Below, in pieces: positions 25,373-34,213 of a DNA stretch of 38,665 nucleotides. Within the stretch, counting starts at the first letter, position 1, and every line of letters begins with the position of its first letter. A program made the position numbers and the translations under genes. Below the pieces are notes generated by a model, which searched no databases, was not told where the DNA came from, and saw nothing but the letters and a program-made list of their open reading frames with translations. Origin of the DNA: Promethearchaeati archaeon (lineage in GTDB: Archaea > Asgardarchaeota > Heimdallarchaeia > JABLTI01). Location of the stretch: assembly GCA_013166835.1 (NCBI GenBank), contig JABLTI010000027.1, positions 1 to 38,665 on the forward strand. Reading direction: 5' to 3'.

Positions 25373-25474
25373 GTGAAAGAGAAGAAAAGTATCCCCACAA
25401 AAAAAGATGGTAGAAGAGATATAGACAAAGTCAAGATTATCTTGACAATGTTTTACTCAGATGGTTTGATTTGA
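25373..25474 (+). CDS. Small ORF 1 of the divergent unit (33 residues)
   Basis: GTG start with GGGTGA about 8 bases upstream. The product starts MKEKKSIPTKKDGRRD and ends MFYSDGLI; basic, not hydrophobic. No family known to me. It is supported by the TATA box at 25314-25323, the ribosome site and the following similarly built ORFs; coding status is otherwise unproven. Confidence 0.4.
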   Translation: MKEKKSIPTKKDGRRDIDKVKIILTMFYSDGLI

Positions 25475-25503
25475 TCACTAAAAAAAATTAAAGGTAGATA
25501 GAA

Positions 25504-25578
25504 ATGAAAGAAATCAAGAAAATGAAAAAAGAAATCAAAAAGCAACTTGTTCCCTTATTGGAAAAGAAAAAATACTAA
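25504..25578 (+). CDS. Small ORF 2 of the divergent unit (24 residues)
   Basis: ATG start with AAAGGTAG about 8 bases upstream. The product is very lysine-rich (MKEIKKMKKEIKKQL...), a cationic, potentially amphipathic helix. It starts 29 bp after small ORF 1. Chance coding in an A-rich region cannot be excluded. Confidence 0.35.
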   Translation: MKEIKKMKKEIKKQLVPLLEKKKY

Positions 25579-25611
25579 TCAATATGATTCATGTAATATG
25601 AAGGGTCCAAA

Positions 25612-25701
25612 ATGAATGAAAAGAAGCAAGATTACAAAAAGAAAATCCAGGCAGATAAAAATAAAACCAGAATGAAATTCGCCCTATTTACTGGCAGATG
25701 A
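25612..25701 (+). CDS. Small ORF 3 of the divergent unit (29 residues)
   Basis: ATG start with AAGGGT about 6 bases upstream. The product is MNEKKQDYKKKI...RMKFALFTGR, basic. Its stop is followed after three bases by a GC-rich hairpin, which suggests the transcription unit ends here. No family known to me. Confidence 0.4.
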   Translation: MNEKKQDYKKKIQADKNKTRMKFALFTGR

Positions 25702-25704
25702 GAA

Positions 25705-25724
25705 CGCTCCTTCCATGGGGAGCG
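25705..25724 (+). terminator. Hairpin at the end of the small-ORF unit
   Basis: CGCTCC (25705-25710) pairs with GGAGCG (25719-25724) over an 8-base loop, the only GC-rich helix in this AT-rich intergenic region, followed by CTCTTATTCTCC. A terminator or mRNA-stabilising hairpin. Confidence 0.45.
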
Positions 25725-25794
25725 CTCTTATTCTCCAATAGTCTCTTGAAAAGAAACTTCTTATTTTAATCAATTATAATTAACTCAGCAAATT

Positions 25795-26721
25795 TTATTC
25801 TTCTGTATCTCCCTTTTTCCAAAATTTAAGATTTCGCTTAATTTTCAACCATTCTTCTTTGAATTCTCCAACCCATACAAATCCTATAGTGTCAGGACCA
25901 AGATGAGTACCAATAACGGGACCGATTTCCCATATTAACACTTCTTTGGGAGCCATTGGTTGTTTTTTCAGATACTCAGCCCAGATTTCAGCTTTCGCTT
26001 TATTATCACAGTGACCAACTATAACTAATTCAGATAAATGATGTTCTGCGATTTTGCGAGCGACTTTTCTCATATGTCTCAATAGTTCTTGTTCTTTACG
26101 AACTCTTCCCGGTGACGCAATCATTCCATCTGTAACAGTTACAAGAGGTTGGAAATTTAATGCCGCGCCAACTAAGTATTTCCCTCTGCTTAATCTACCT
26201 CCTTTATGTAGATATTTCAAAGAGGGACTACCACCAAAAACTTGAGTGTGAGGTATGGTCTTATTAACGAATTCTAGAACTTCTTCCTTAGATGCTCCTT
26301 TAGCAATCATTCTTGCTGCAGGGAGGATAATTAAGCTCATTGTTACTGAGAGAGTGTTTGTATCGATAAGAGTTACTCGATCATCAAAGAATTGTTTCTT
26401 AACCATTGAAGCAACAGAAAATGTTGCACTTAGCTTATTACCAATGCTAAAGAATAGAATTTCTTCATATTGTTCCAATGCCTTATCGATAGCTTCTTTG
26501 AAGGCTTTTGGAGCAGGAGCTCCAGTTGAGGGAAATTCTCCTTCTCGAAGGCGGGTATAATATTCCTTATTGGTAATATCTACATTTTGATTTTTTATTT
26601 CGTCTCCGAAAATTATCTTTAAAGGAACTGTTGCGATATTGAATTTTTTCAAATACTCGGGATCCATGTCACAAGTAGAATCAGCAACAATACCTAATTT
26701 TTCTTTCTTTTTTTTGCTCAT
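25795..26721 (-). CDS. DegV family fatty-acid-binding protein (second copy)
   Basis: A 308-residue DegV protein with the same landmarks as the copy at 15114: VADSTCDMDPEYL (12-24), FPSTGAPAPKAF (63-74), LSATFSVASM near 97-106, GSPSLKYLHKGGRLSRGKYL (about 168-187) and IGPVIGTHLGPDTIGFVWVG near the end. Its C-terminal tail is extended and basic. Start ATG at 26721. The two copies are diverged enough to bind different acyl chains; that is inference. A 172-bp AT-rich gap without recognisable signals separates it from the next gene. Confidence 0.88.
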   Translation of the reverse strand: MSKKKKEKLGIVADSTCDMDPEYLKKFNIATVPLKIIFGDEIKNQNVDITNKEYYTRLREGEFPSTGAPAPKAFKEAIDKALEQYEEILFFSIGNKLSATFSVASMVKKQFFDDRVTLIDTNTLSVTMSLIILPAARMIAKGASKEEVLEFVNKTIPHTQVFGGSPSLKYLHKGGRLSRGKYLVGAALNFQPLVTVTDGMIASPGRVRKEQELLRHMRKVARKIAEHHLSELVIVGHCDNKAKAEIWAEYLKKQPMAPKEVLIWEIGPVIGTHLGPDTIGFVWVGEFKEEWLKIKRNLKFWKKGDTEE

Positions 26722-26893
26722 ACTATCAAATTCCTATAACATTATGAATTGAAAATATCTGATAATAGGTGTAATTTGAAACACATTAATCGTAAGAAAA
26801 TGTGTCATAGTAAGGAATATCTCCTATAATAAAATGCTTGTTTTTGTAATTTTTTAATTTTAACAGTTAAAACTCTTTTCTAGACACCTAAAA

Positions 26894-27310
26894 TCAGTCC
26901 ACAGGGATGGAAACTTCATGAACATGCACCCATTCTACCCCATTGACAGTTTTGTCCTTCTTGCGAAATAGAGCGGAGCTTAATCGAGCATTTGTCTTTC
27001 CAGCTACTTCTCCCCATTCTTCATAAATTACTAAACACAAATTGCCTTCTAGTAAGCGACATTCAATATTCTGTACCCATAATCGATAGGGGATCTCATC
27101 TGTCTTTCTGGATCCATAACCATTTTTGATTTGAGTAATGATTTGTTCTCGAGAAGATACTTGACCTATTGGTGAAATTAACATAAATTCTTCACTTAAA
27201 GCATCCTCTAATCGTGTAAAGACTTCATCTTTGTTTTCTATTTCCGATTTAAACCATTCTTCAAAGAACTTGTGCAATTCAATGACTTCTTTCTCACTTT
27301 GTTTTTTCAT
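26894..27310 (-). CDS. SnoaL/DUF4440-like NTF2-fold protein
   Basis: About 138 residues with the cone-shaped NTF2-fold pattern: N-terminal helices, LSEEFMLISPIGQVSSREQI, a central pair of strands (LCLVIYEEWGEV) and the C-terminal VEWVHVHEVSIPV. Relatives include polyketide cyclases, isomerases and many proteins of unknown function; the active site is not predictable here. ATG at 27310 is preferred because GAGGTC lies about 9 bases upstream; the frame also opens at ATG 27325. Confidence 0.7.
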   Translation of the reverse strand: MKKQSEKEVIELHKFFEEWFKSEIENKDEVFTRLEDALSEEFMLISPIGQVSSREQIITQIKNGYGSRKTDEIPYRLWVQNIECRLLEGNLCLVIYEEWGEVAGKTNARLSSALFRKKDKTVNGVEWVHVHEVSIPVD

Positions 27311-27425
27311 TATCTTTGACCTCATTTCTCTCTTGCTTTGTACTATATTTTGGAAACAAGAATTATTATAAATTTAGCTGCTCAATTTATTGTGAAGACA
27401 TTGCGAAATTATAGGAGTTAGAGAA

Positions 27426-28286
27426 ATGAGGAGAGAAAATTTAGAAGAGCTTTTTCCAAATGCTTCTTCGAGATAGACTATCTTGATAGAAATGCCTGAT
27501 CACGCTATTGTGACAATTTACAAACTACAACCTAAAGGCAAGAGCAAAAAAGAAACTATTCTTATTATACCAGGTTTTGTGGCATATTTAAAGCAATGGA
27601 GCAACATAATAGATGGGATAATAAGAAGAGGATATCTTGTCTATATTTTTGAGACTCGAGAGAAAAATTCCTCAACATCTAAAGCAAATGATCCTCGATT
27701 TAATTCTGAAGGATTAATCGCTGATTTAACTGATGTTTTAATAGAATTAAAAATACCAAAACCATTTGCAATGGCAGGGAACTCACTCGGTGCAACTATT
27801 ATTTTAAAACATATTATAAACCAGAAAGGAAAAGAGCTTCTACCTGATAAAATTGCACTCCTACAAGCAGTTTATGTCTCAACACCACTTGACAGATTCA
27901 TTAAACTAGCAAAAAAACCAATACAATTCAGATTAATAATAATCTTAATTCGGATGTTTGCTCCAATTTTGATGCGAAAACAAAGAAAAGAAAATCCTCA
28001 TTTCTACAAAAGATTTGTGAATAGGATTAGAGCTTCTAATATTGAGAAGCTCCGTGTGGGATTACTAAGCTCAGTTACCCTAAATATTCTTGACGATTTG
28101 CCAAGGGTTGAAGTACCTGCAGTTATTCTAGGAATAACTGACGATACCATTCATCCTATACAACAAGCGAAAACAATAACAGAGCGAGTAAAGAATGGGC
28201 AATTCATTGATATGATTGATGATGAAACATTACATTCCGATAAAACTGCAGAAGTAATAACCAATTTTCTAGAAAAAGGAAAGTAG
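27426..28286 (+). pseudogene. Alpha/beta hydrolase with an in-frame amber codon near its start
   Basis: A serine hydrolase: IIPGF oxyanion segment, GNSLGA nucleophile elbow (Ser101 counted from 27483), acid in GITDDTIHP and the final His in ETLHSD. The best start is ATG 27426, with AGGAG 8 bases upstream, but codon 17 is TAG (27474-27476); the same frame continues TILIEMPDHAIVTIYKL into the hydrolase. Translation could alternatively begin at TTG 27483, which has no ribosome site, possibly by re-initiation. So this is a nonsense mutant, a leader-peptide arrangement, recoding, or a sequence error. TAG is an ordinary stop in neighbouring genes, so recoding is the least likely. Confidence 0.65.
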
Positions 28287-28293
28287 GTTATTA

Positions 28294-29724
28294 CTAAACT
28301 GTTTCTGTAATTTGTGGTTTTTCAGCGTTTTTATCATCAATGGTATTTGAAGGCCACCATAATATAGGTGTTGGTGCGATTACCTTTCCTTCTACATCTA
28401 AGAAGTCACCTATGAAATATTTCCGAACTTTTTCCTTTCGCATGAAAGGCACTTTGAGTATCATCGCAAAAAGCCAATCTACTGTATAGAGGAAATGACC
28501 TTTTTCCCACAACCAAAGTATACCGAACCACATTGCTATTTCTAAGAATATTAGAAAGAAGGTCCAACCTGTAGGTAAACCAAAGCTAACTCTAAAACCT
28601 GGATCGGTCCAGCCAAATAAATTGAAGATTCCTGACAAACTAACACGTAAAACAGCTTGTATAGAACCTAATGAGTAAACAGTTAATGAAAATACTCCTA
28701 CACGTCGACTGTGACGTGACCACATTAAACGTTTAAACCAATCTATTTTTGGATTAAATTCATGAAGATGTAACATTAGAGTGATAACAAATAGTATCAT
28801 ACCTGTTGATAAATAAACAAACCATGCAGGATGTACATGGAAATTAACAAGAGCTGTAAATTGATCGAAATTCTGTGGCATATCTCCTTCTAACCATAAG
28901 TGAAAAATTGAGAAGACCATAAAGAATGCAGAAAAACCATAGCCTACTCGGACAAATCTCTTGGGTTTAAGATGCTTTCTTGAAATAAAGATTCCAATAA
29001 TAGCTCCAACGGCACTATACGCATAGTGCGTAAATAATGGTGATTCCGTACTCACAGCTTGATTTGCGAAATAACTAACGATATAGTCCCACCAACCCTT
29101 ATCACCGACTACACTCAAATTACCTCCTGAATGAAAATCTACCCCCCAAAAAGTATTAGCAGCATTATAGATTACTGGAGCAAGATAAATGAATAGTAAT
29201 CCAAGTGTAGCGAAAATAGCTGTTCCTACAAATGGATTCTGTAATTTCTTATTTGAAGTTAAGATATAGAAAACAACTGCTGACACTATTATCGCAAAAG
29301 CGATGTTAGTAAATTGATCAGTATGATAAATTTGTTTCCAATCAATAGAGGAACTTCCGGTTTCAACCCATTGCTTCGATAATCTCCATTGAGCTAAGAA
29401 GACATAGAAGAACATGGCCCAAAGGTAGAGCATAAACCCCTTAAATAATTCCTGAACGAGAATCACATGTCTTGGAACGCCATTTCTAAATTTCCTATAC
29501 ATGATGTAAATATGAATAGCAGCGCTCATCATTAGAAACAAACCACGCCAGTGCCCAAAAACAATAATAATTGCCATCAGAATGACTCCCAAAGTGTTTA
29601 GGCTCCCAGGATCAGTTTCTGCAATTCCTTCCACTTGACTGACCAACATAAAAGTATGAACTAATAGATTGCCAATTATAGCCCAACCTCGTAAAATATC
29701 AAAGGATATGATTCGTTCGCTCAT
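28294..29724 (-). CDS. HGSNAT/DUF1624-like multi-pass membrane protein (second copy)
   Basis: A 476-residue membrane protein related to the one at 9960. The N-terminus ERIISFDILRGWAIIGNLLVH (residues 3-23) matches the family signature, with His23 at the end of the first membrane segment as the presumed acyl acceptor. About 10 hydrophobic segments follow, with a 60-residue soluble tail. Acyl transfer to an extracytoplasmic sugar or lipid is the family expectation; nothing here identifies the substrate. ATG start at 29724; stop converges with the hydrolase 8 bp away. Confidence 0.7.
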   Translation of the reverse strand: MSERIISFDILRGWAIIGNLLVHTFMLVSQVEGIAETDPGSLNTLGVILMAIIIVFGHWRGLFLMMSAAIHIYIMYRKFRNGVPRHVILVQELFKGFMLYLWAMFFYVFLAQWRLSKQWVETGSSSIDWKQIYHTDQFTNIAFAIIVSAVVFYILTSNKKLQNPFVGTAIFATLGLLFIYLAPVIYNAANTFWGVDFHSGGNLSVVGDKGWWDYIVSYFANQAVSTESPLFTHYAYSAVGAIIGIFISRKHLKPKRFVRVGYGFSAFFMVFSIFHLWLEGDMPQNFDQFTALVNFHVHPAWFVYLSTGMILFVITLMLHLHEFNPKIDWFKRLMWSRHSRRVGVFSLTVYSLGSIQAVLRVSLSGIFNLFGWTDPGFRVSFGLPTGWTFFLIFLEIAMWFGILWLWEKGHFLYTVDWLFAMILKVPFMRKEKVRKYFIGDFLDVEGKVIAPTPILWWPSNTIDDKNAEKPQITETV

Positions 29725-29806
29725 AATGGCAAGTCTAAAGCATTAACATAAAAAAAACTATCTGTTAAAACATTGTTTTCGAATATTAAGGGGTGAAGAA
29801 GACATT

Positions 29807-30493
29807 TCAGATATCATCAAGATCAAGGATTAAGATTGCGAAGAAGTTAACAAGCAGTGCAATCTTCTGATATGTTGTTCCAAATATTTTCAAAGCATTA
29901 TTATCTAATAATTTACCAAGGGCATAAAAAACTATGAACAAAACTAATACTACAAAGACGACAACTGATACAACTGAATCCAAGTAGAAATCCTTGGTTC
30001 TTTCAAAAGAAGCTGGTTTGTATTTTCTAGTAAAACGAAGTCTTTGATGAACAAAATTCAGAAATCCAAAAGCTACCATGAATAGCGCTGCTCCTATACC
30101 ATGAAGAGGATGAATTCTTGGCTGATCTTTCGGAATTCCAACACCAATTGCTCCGATAAACATGATGAAATTCAAGAAGCTTTTCCAATAATTGAATTTT
30201 AATTTTGGTTTAGAAAGGTAAACTATTGCAATTACTAATGAAATTAGAGCGCAGATTCCAAATCCAATGGATACAATTAATGATGAGATGTCATTTGGAA
30301 GAGTTTCGTGTTCACTTACTCGAGCACCAAGATTACTGATAAATTCTTGAAAGAACTCGTACGGTTCGGGGTACCATATCCATGCATATGCAATAGTTAG
30401 CAACATAATTGAAGCGAAAAACCAATATAATATCCGAATTGCTTTTTTTGTTCTTATCTCTGGTTTCCGAATAACTTCATCAATTAATGCCAT
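29807..30493 (-). CDS. Six-helix DUF998-like membrane protein
   Basis: About 228 residues from the ATG at 30493, preceded by GTGA 6 bases upstream (GTG 30502 is possible). Seen: an N-terminal membrane segment, YPEPYEFFQEFISNLGARVS (about 40-60), the DUF998-type extracytoplasmic loop, and GIGVGIPKDQPRIHPLHGIG near 115-135, then three more segments ending in LDLDDI. The paralog 98 bp upstream on the same strand has the same length and motifs. Function of DUF998 proteins is unknown. Confidence 0.7.
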   Translation of the reverse strand: MALIDEVIRKPEIRTKKAIRILYWFFASIMLLTIAYAWIWYPEPYEFFQEFISNLGARVSEHETLPNDISSLIVSIGFGICALISLVIAIVYLSKPKLKFNYWKSFLNFIMFIGAIGVGIPKDQPRIHPLHGIGAALFMVAFGFLNFVHQRLRFTRKYKPASFERTKDFYLDSVVSVVVFVVLVLFIVFYALGKLLDNNALKIFGTTYQKIALLVNFFAILILDLDDI

Positions 30494-30590
30494 GAATTTC
30501 ACTTGACAATAGTAAACTTTGAGATATAAAAAATTTCACTCTGAATATCAAAATAATGAAAGAAAAAAGGAGCGAGAAATCTTGCTGTAA

Positions 30591-31277
30591 TCACATGTCG
30601 TCTACATCTAAGAAGTAAATTGCTGTGAAGTCAATTATTAACAAGAGTTTCTGACCTAGTTCTGCTAAATAGATAGGGACATTTCCGGATGCCACTCTCT
30701 CTAGAACATAAAACAATATGAAAATCAGAAAAGCTCCAAATACTAAACCAGTCATAACAACATCTGCATAGAAACCCCATGTTCTTTGCGGTCGTTTAGG
30801 ACGATGTTTTGTAACGAATCGATATATCTGTGCGTAGAAATTATAGAATGTAAATCCCAAAATGAAGATAAAAGCACCAGTACCATGAATAATATGTAGT
30901 GTTGCGTTTATTCCAGGAATGGCAATCCCTACTGCACCAATAGTTAGTAAGATACTGAAAGCACCTTTAGCAATATTGAAATCAAGAGTTGGAAAAATAA
31001 AGTAGATAATTGCGATAACTAAAGTATTTAGCCCAACAATAGAAAAACCAATAGTAAAAATAATCGAAGAAGTTGTGTTATCGTGACCCTCTTGGCTTAT
31101 TCGTGACCCTAATGCGCTAATGAATTCTTGAAAGAAATCATAACGTTCTGGATAATATATCCAACACAATGCAATAGTGATCGTTACGATAACTGGAGCT
31201 ATCCAAACAAGAATTCGAAGAAGCTTCTCTAGTCTAACTTTTTTTGCATCCATTAAAACTTGATAATCAGAAGTCAT
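30591..31277 (-). CDS. Six-helix DUF998-like membrane protein (tandem copy)
   Basis: About 228 residues from the ATG at 31277; GTGG lies 6 bases upstream, paralleling its neighbour. It shares YPERYDFFQEFISALGSRIS, AIPGINATLHIIHGTGAF and the terminal FLDVDDM with the 29807 protein. Six membrane segments. The equal length of both products and conserved ends point to a tandem duplication followed by divergence. Confidence 0.7.
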   Translation of the reverse strand: MTSDYQVLMDAKKVRLEKLLRILVWIAPVIVTITIALCWIYYPERYDFFQEFISALGSRISQEGHDNTTSSIIFTIGFSIVGLNTLVIAIIYFIFPTLDFNIAKGAFSILLTIGAVGIAIPGINATLHIIHGTGAFIFILGFTFYNFYAQIYRFVTKHRPKRPQRTWGFYADVVMTGLVFGAFLIFILFYVLERVASGNVPIYLAELGQKLLLIIDFTAIYFLDVDDM

Positions 31278-31359
31278 TGAAACCACTTAGAAAGAGATAT
31301 GCTTGCAGAATTATAAAAACATACCCTCATTTAGTCGGAAATGATTAGTCAGGCAAAAA

Positions 31360-31956
31360 TCATACAGACTGACCTAAGATTGTCAGTAACAAGAAAATAC
31401 CAACAAGAATTAACGAAGATAATAAAGTTCAAATACACCACTTAACATTCTTGTATTTTCGCAGATTTACAACTGAAATAGCATAAATTTGTTCTGAGAA
31501 TTCTTCTTCAATTGAAGAAAAGTCGTTAAGAATTGTTCTTAATCCCTTTAGATATTCTTCTTTGTCTTTGTACTCAAGAATATTAACATAATAGAAGACA
31601 TGTTTTGGATCTGGAATTCCTGTTTTCTGGAAAGGTAAAATTGTGAGAATACTGAATGTTATACTTGTTAAGCAGGATATTAGATAAGCAACTAAGAAAA
31701 CAATGGCAGCGATATTTACGTTGTTCTCTATACTGAATATACCTCCAAGTAGACCAACCATTGCAAGAACAACAGTAAGCATAATTCCATTGACAGTGAG
31801 AATAGCTGTTGCTTTGTTATCGGCTAAGCTGATCAATTGATAGTTACTATCAATTATCTGTTTCAATGTCTCAAATTTTTGTTCATTGGTTCTTTCTTGG
31901 ACATCTCTTTCACTGCTCACGAATCTAAAGGTTCTCTCTTTTTTAATTATTTTCAT
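31360..31956 (-). pseudogene. PycTM-like membrane protein interrupted by an in-frame TGA
   Basis: From the ATG at 31956 the frame gives 175 residues: a charged N-terminus, QLISLADNKATAILTVNGIML (residues about 40-60), two membrane segments, then DPKHVFYYVNILEYKDKEEY and a helix ending LRKYKNVKW. This order resembles the PycTM (DUF5706) domain of Pycsar effectors and relatives, which end in a further membrane helix. Here a TGA (31429-31431) stops the frame, yet the same frame continues 22 codons (TLLSSLILVG...LGQSV), strongly hydrophobic, to TGA at 31360. The final helix therefore appears cut off by a nonsense change. No cyclase gene is nearby, so a defence role is unproven. Confidence 0.55.
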
Positions 31957-32033
31957 GATAAACTTATGACCAGTTCATTTAAATTAATCAAATAAAGAAT
32001 ATATTTCTGCAAAAACATTGGCAAGGAATTCTC

Positions 32034-33344
32034 ATGAAAGAAGAATCTGATTTGTTCATAGACAAACAACAATTTCCCATGATAGGGGATTTGACCAAGA
32101 ATAAGGACAAATCATATACAAGTAAGAGAAAATTAACAATTGAAAATGACCGCTATTTGGATCATCATCGATTCAACAATGTTCCTTTTCTTCCAGGAGT
32201 TATGGGATTAGAATTCTTTGCGGAACTAGTTAAAATCTTACATCCAGAAAAAGAGATTAAGAAATTCGAAAATGTAGAGTTTAGGTCAGCTATTAGATTG
32301 AAGGATGATCAACCAAAGGAAATACAAACAGATATCACTTTCAAAGAAGATTCTGCTGAAGCAGTAATTACATCTCGAGTAATTAAAGATGGAAAACTAA
32401 TGGATGATATGAGACTCCATTTCAAATCAGATATTAAATTCGGTTTAAGAGATACTGAAACTGTAAAGCTCCCGCAAAAGAAGAAAATGCCTTTGCTTAA
32501 CAAACAATTCATTTACGAGATCTTACCACATGGACCGTTATTGCATGTTATAACAGAAATCAATCATATCGAAGAGAAAATGTTAGCTATCTCAAGTATA
32601 AAAAAGAAACAACTAATGAGTTGGAAGCATAAAGAATTCTTAATCAACCCACTATCAATCGAAGCTTGTTTTCAAGCCTTAGGACTAATGGATTTCATTG
32701 ATTGTGGGCGTGCAGGATTACCAAGTAAAATTGGTCAATTAATTTTTTACAAAACAAAAGGTGAACCACATTTCATAGTTGGTCAGAAAAAGGGCGATGT
32801 TGAAAAAGGAGGGTTATTTGATTTCTATTTGGTTACTTTGAAAGGGGAAATAGTGGTAAAAGCAATTGACTTTCAAACCATTGAAATAAATCTAGGAGAA
32901 ACAACAAACATTCTTGAGAGGATACGATCACATCAAATTAGGATGCTCTTTAAAATACCAAAACTTGCTTGGCTTGAAGTAGTTAGTAATAGACTTCTTA
33001 GAGATAAATTGTCTCGAGAACCTGAATTTCCAAGTGCTTTTCTTCATCCAGACGAATTAGATGAATTTGATAAATTAGAAGAAGATGAACAAAAGAGAGT
33101 AATTCCTGATTTATACGCTCAAAAAAGAGCGCTGAGAATTGTTCTTCGAGGAGCTCATATGTGTGACCTCAAAATTCACCTTGATGAGAAGGGTGAACCC
33201 ATATGTCATTACAAGAACAAAACTATCTATTTAACTACCAAAAGAATAGAAAACTATGCTCTTGCAATGGCGAGTTTTAAACGAAAAGTTGCAATAGAAC
33301 TTGAAAAGAATGAGGATTTGCTCAAAAAAATAATCAAGATGTAA
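32034..33344 (+). CDS. Polyketide-synthase-type dehydratase (double hotdog) with C-terminal PPTase-like domain
   Basis: A 436-residue soluble protein. N-terminal hotdog: NDRYLDHHRFNNVPFLPGVM (residues 38-57) with the PKS-DH His (44 or 45) and LPGV. Second hotdog: NPLSIEACFQALGL (205-218), where Glu210 stands at the usual catalytic Asp. Residues about 333-416 resemble a holo-ACP synthase: FPSAFLHPDELDEF, LYAQKRALRIVL (the family's K-E-A is K-R-A here), DEKGEPICHYK and YALAMASF. Dehydration of a 3-hydroxyacyl chain is inferred; the PPTase-like part lacks a metal-binding Glu and may be inactive. ATG at 32034 with AAGGA 8-9 bases upstream. No ketosynthase or carrier protein in the window. Confidence 0.65.
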   Translation: MKEESDLFIDKQQFPMIGDLTKNKDKSYTSKRKLTIENDRYLDHHRFNNVPFLPGVMGLEFFAELVKILHPEKEIKKFENVEFRSAIRLKDDQPKEIQTDITFKEDSAEAVITSRVIKDGKLMDDMRLHFKSDIKFGLRDTETVKLPQKKKMPLLNKQFIYEILPHGPLLHVITEINHIEEKMLAISSIKKKQLMSWKHKEFLINPLSIEACFQALGLMDFIDCGRAGLPSKIGQLIFYKTKGEPHFIVGQKKGDVEKGGLFDFYLVTLKGEIVVKAIDFQTIEINLGETTNILERIRSHQIRMLFKIPKLAWLEVVSNRLLRDKLSREPEFPSAFLHPDELDEFDKLEEDEQKRVIPDLYAQKRALRIVLRGAHMCDLKIHLDEKGEPICHYKNKTIYLTTKRIENYALAMASFKRKVAIELEKNEDLLKKIIKM

Positions 33345-33352
33345 CTTTGGAA

Positions 33353-33736
33353 TTACTTCTTTTTTCTATATAGTACATAACAGGTTATCGCTGCTGCAAA
33401 GAGTACAAACCAAGGAACTAAGAATGCTGAACTGAGTTTTAGTGGTATGTAATAATTTGGTACTCCTTCTTGAAATTCCCAAATACCTCGAGCTAGAAGA
33501 GTTATACCAAGAAACAAGAAAGCAAATGATGGAATCATTAAGAAAGTAAATGCTGATAATAAATTTTTATGAGTAGTTTTAGATTTTATTCTGAAAATAT
33601 ACCAGATAATCAAATAGACTGAAATCACGATTAAAATGGACCCAATAATAAATGCAGTGTTCAAAGGAACACCTTCATAAAACGGATTTATATTATTAGT
33701 ATCAATTGATTCAAATAAAATGTGTTTCAAAAACAT
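33353..33736 (-). CDS. Small three-helix membrane protein
   Basis: A 127-residue protein with membrane segments at roughly 27-48, 60-82 and 102-122 and a KKK end. No family recognised. ATG at 33736; its stop converges with the dehydratase gene 8 bp away. Confidence 0.55.
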   Translation of the reverse strand: MFLKHILFESIDTNNINPFYEGVPLNTAFIIGSILIVISVYLIIWYIFRIKSKTTHKNLLSAFTFLMIPSFAFLFLGITLLARGIWEFQEGVPNYYIPLKLSSAFLVPWFVLFAAAITCYVLYRKKK

Positions 33737-33839
33737 CCCTTCTTTTCATAGTATTTTATAAGAAATAGTTACTTATAATTTAGTTTAAGTATTTTCATTT
33801 AATCGAAAAGATAAAAACAACGTATTACTATGTGATTGT

Positions 33840-34160
33840 ATGCCATTCATAGATTTAGACCAAATAGAAGAGAAAGAAATAGTTCCAGGATGTAAAGCAA
33901 AGTTTGTTCATACAGACAACATGACTTTTGCTTACTGGAAAATAACTGCAGGAAGCTCAATACCTGATCATAAACATGTTCACGAACAAGTTGCGAATCT
34001 AATTGAAGGAACTTTCGAATTAACAGTAGATGGTGAAACTAGAACCTTAACACCAGAAACGCCAGTAGTGATTCCATCAAATGTACCTCATCAAGGAAAA
34101 GCAATTACTGATTGTTACATAATCGATGTATTCTATCCTGTTAGAGAAGATTATAAGTAA
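33840..34160 (+). CDS. Small cupin-domain protein
   Basis: A 106-residue single cupin. Seen: [13 protein letters not shown] (38-50) with metal-binding histidines 44, 46 or 48 and Glu49, [11 protein letters not shown] (56-66), and [11 protein letters not shown] (78-88) with the C-terminal His84. Such stand-alone cupins act as metal-dependent isomerases, dioxygenases or sugar-binding proteins; nothing selects among these. ATG at 33840 with GTGAT just upstream. Confidence 0.8.
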   Translation: MPFIDLDQIEEKEIVPGCKAKFVHTDNMTFAYWKITAGSSIPDHKHVHEQVANLIEGTFELTVDGETRTLTPETPVVIPSNVPHQGKAITDCYIIDVFYPVREDYK

Positions 34161-34213
34161 AAAAAGAGGATAATCTTCACGAGTAAAAAAAATGTGAAGA
34201 TAGAAAGCATAAA

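Noticed and set aside
27474..27476. TAG read as pyrrolysine
   Set aside because: TAG is an ordinary stop for nearby genes (e.g. those ending at 13552, 16001 and 28286), and the codon lies before the hydrolase core, not in a known Pyl-protein context.
31429..31431. TGA read as selenocysteine
   Set aside because: It would sit at the edge of a membrane helix with no known selenoprotein family.
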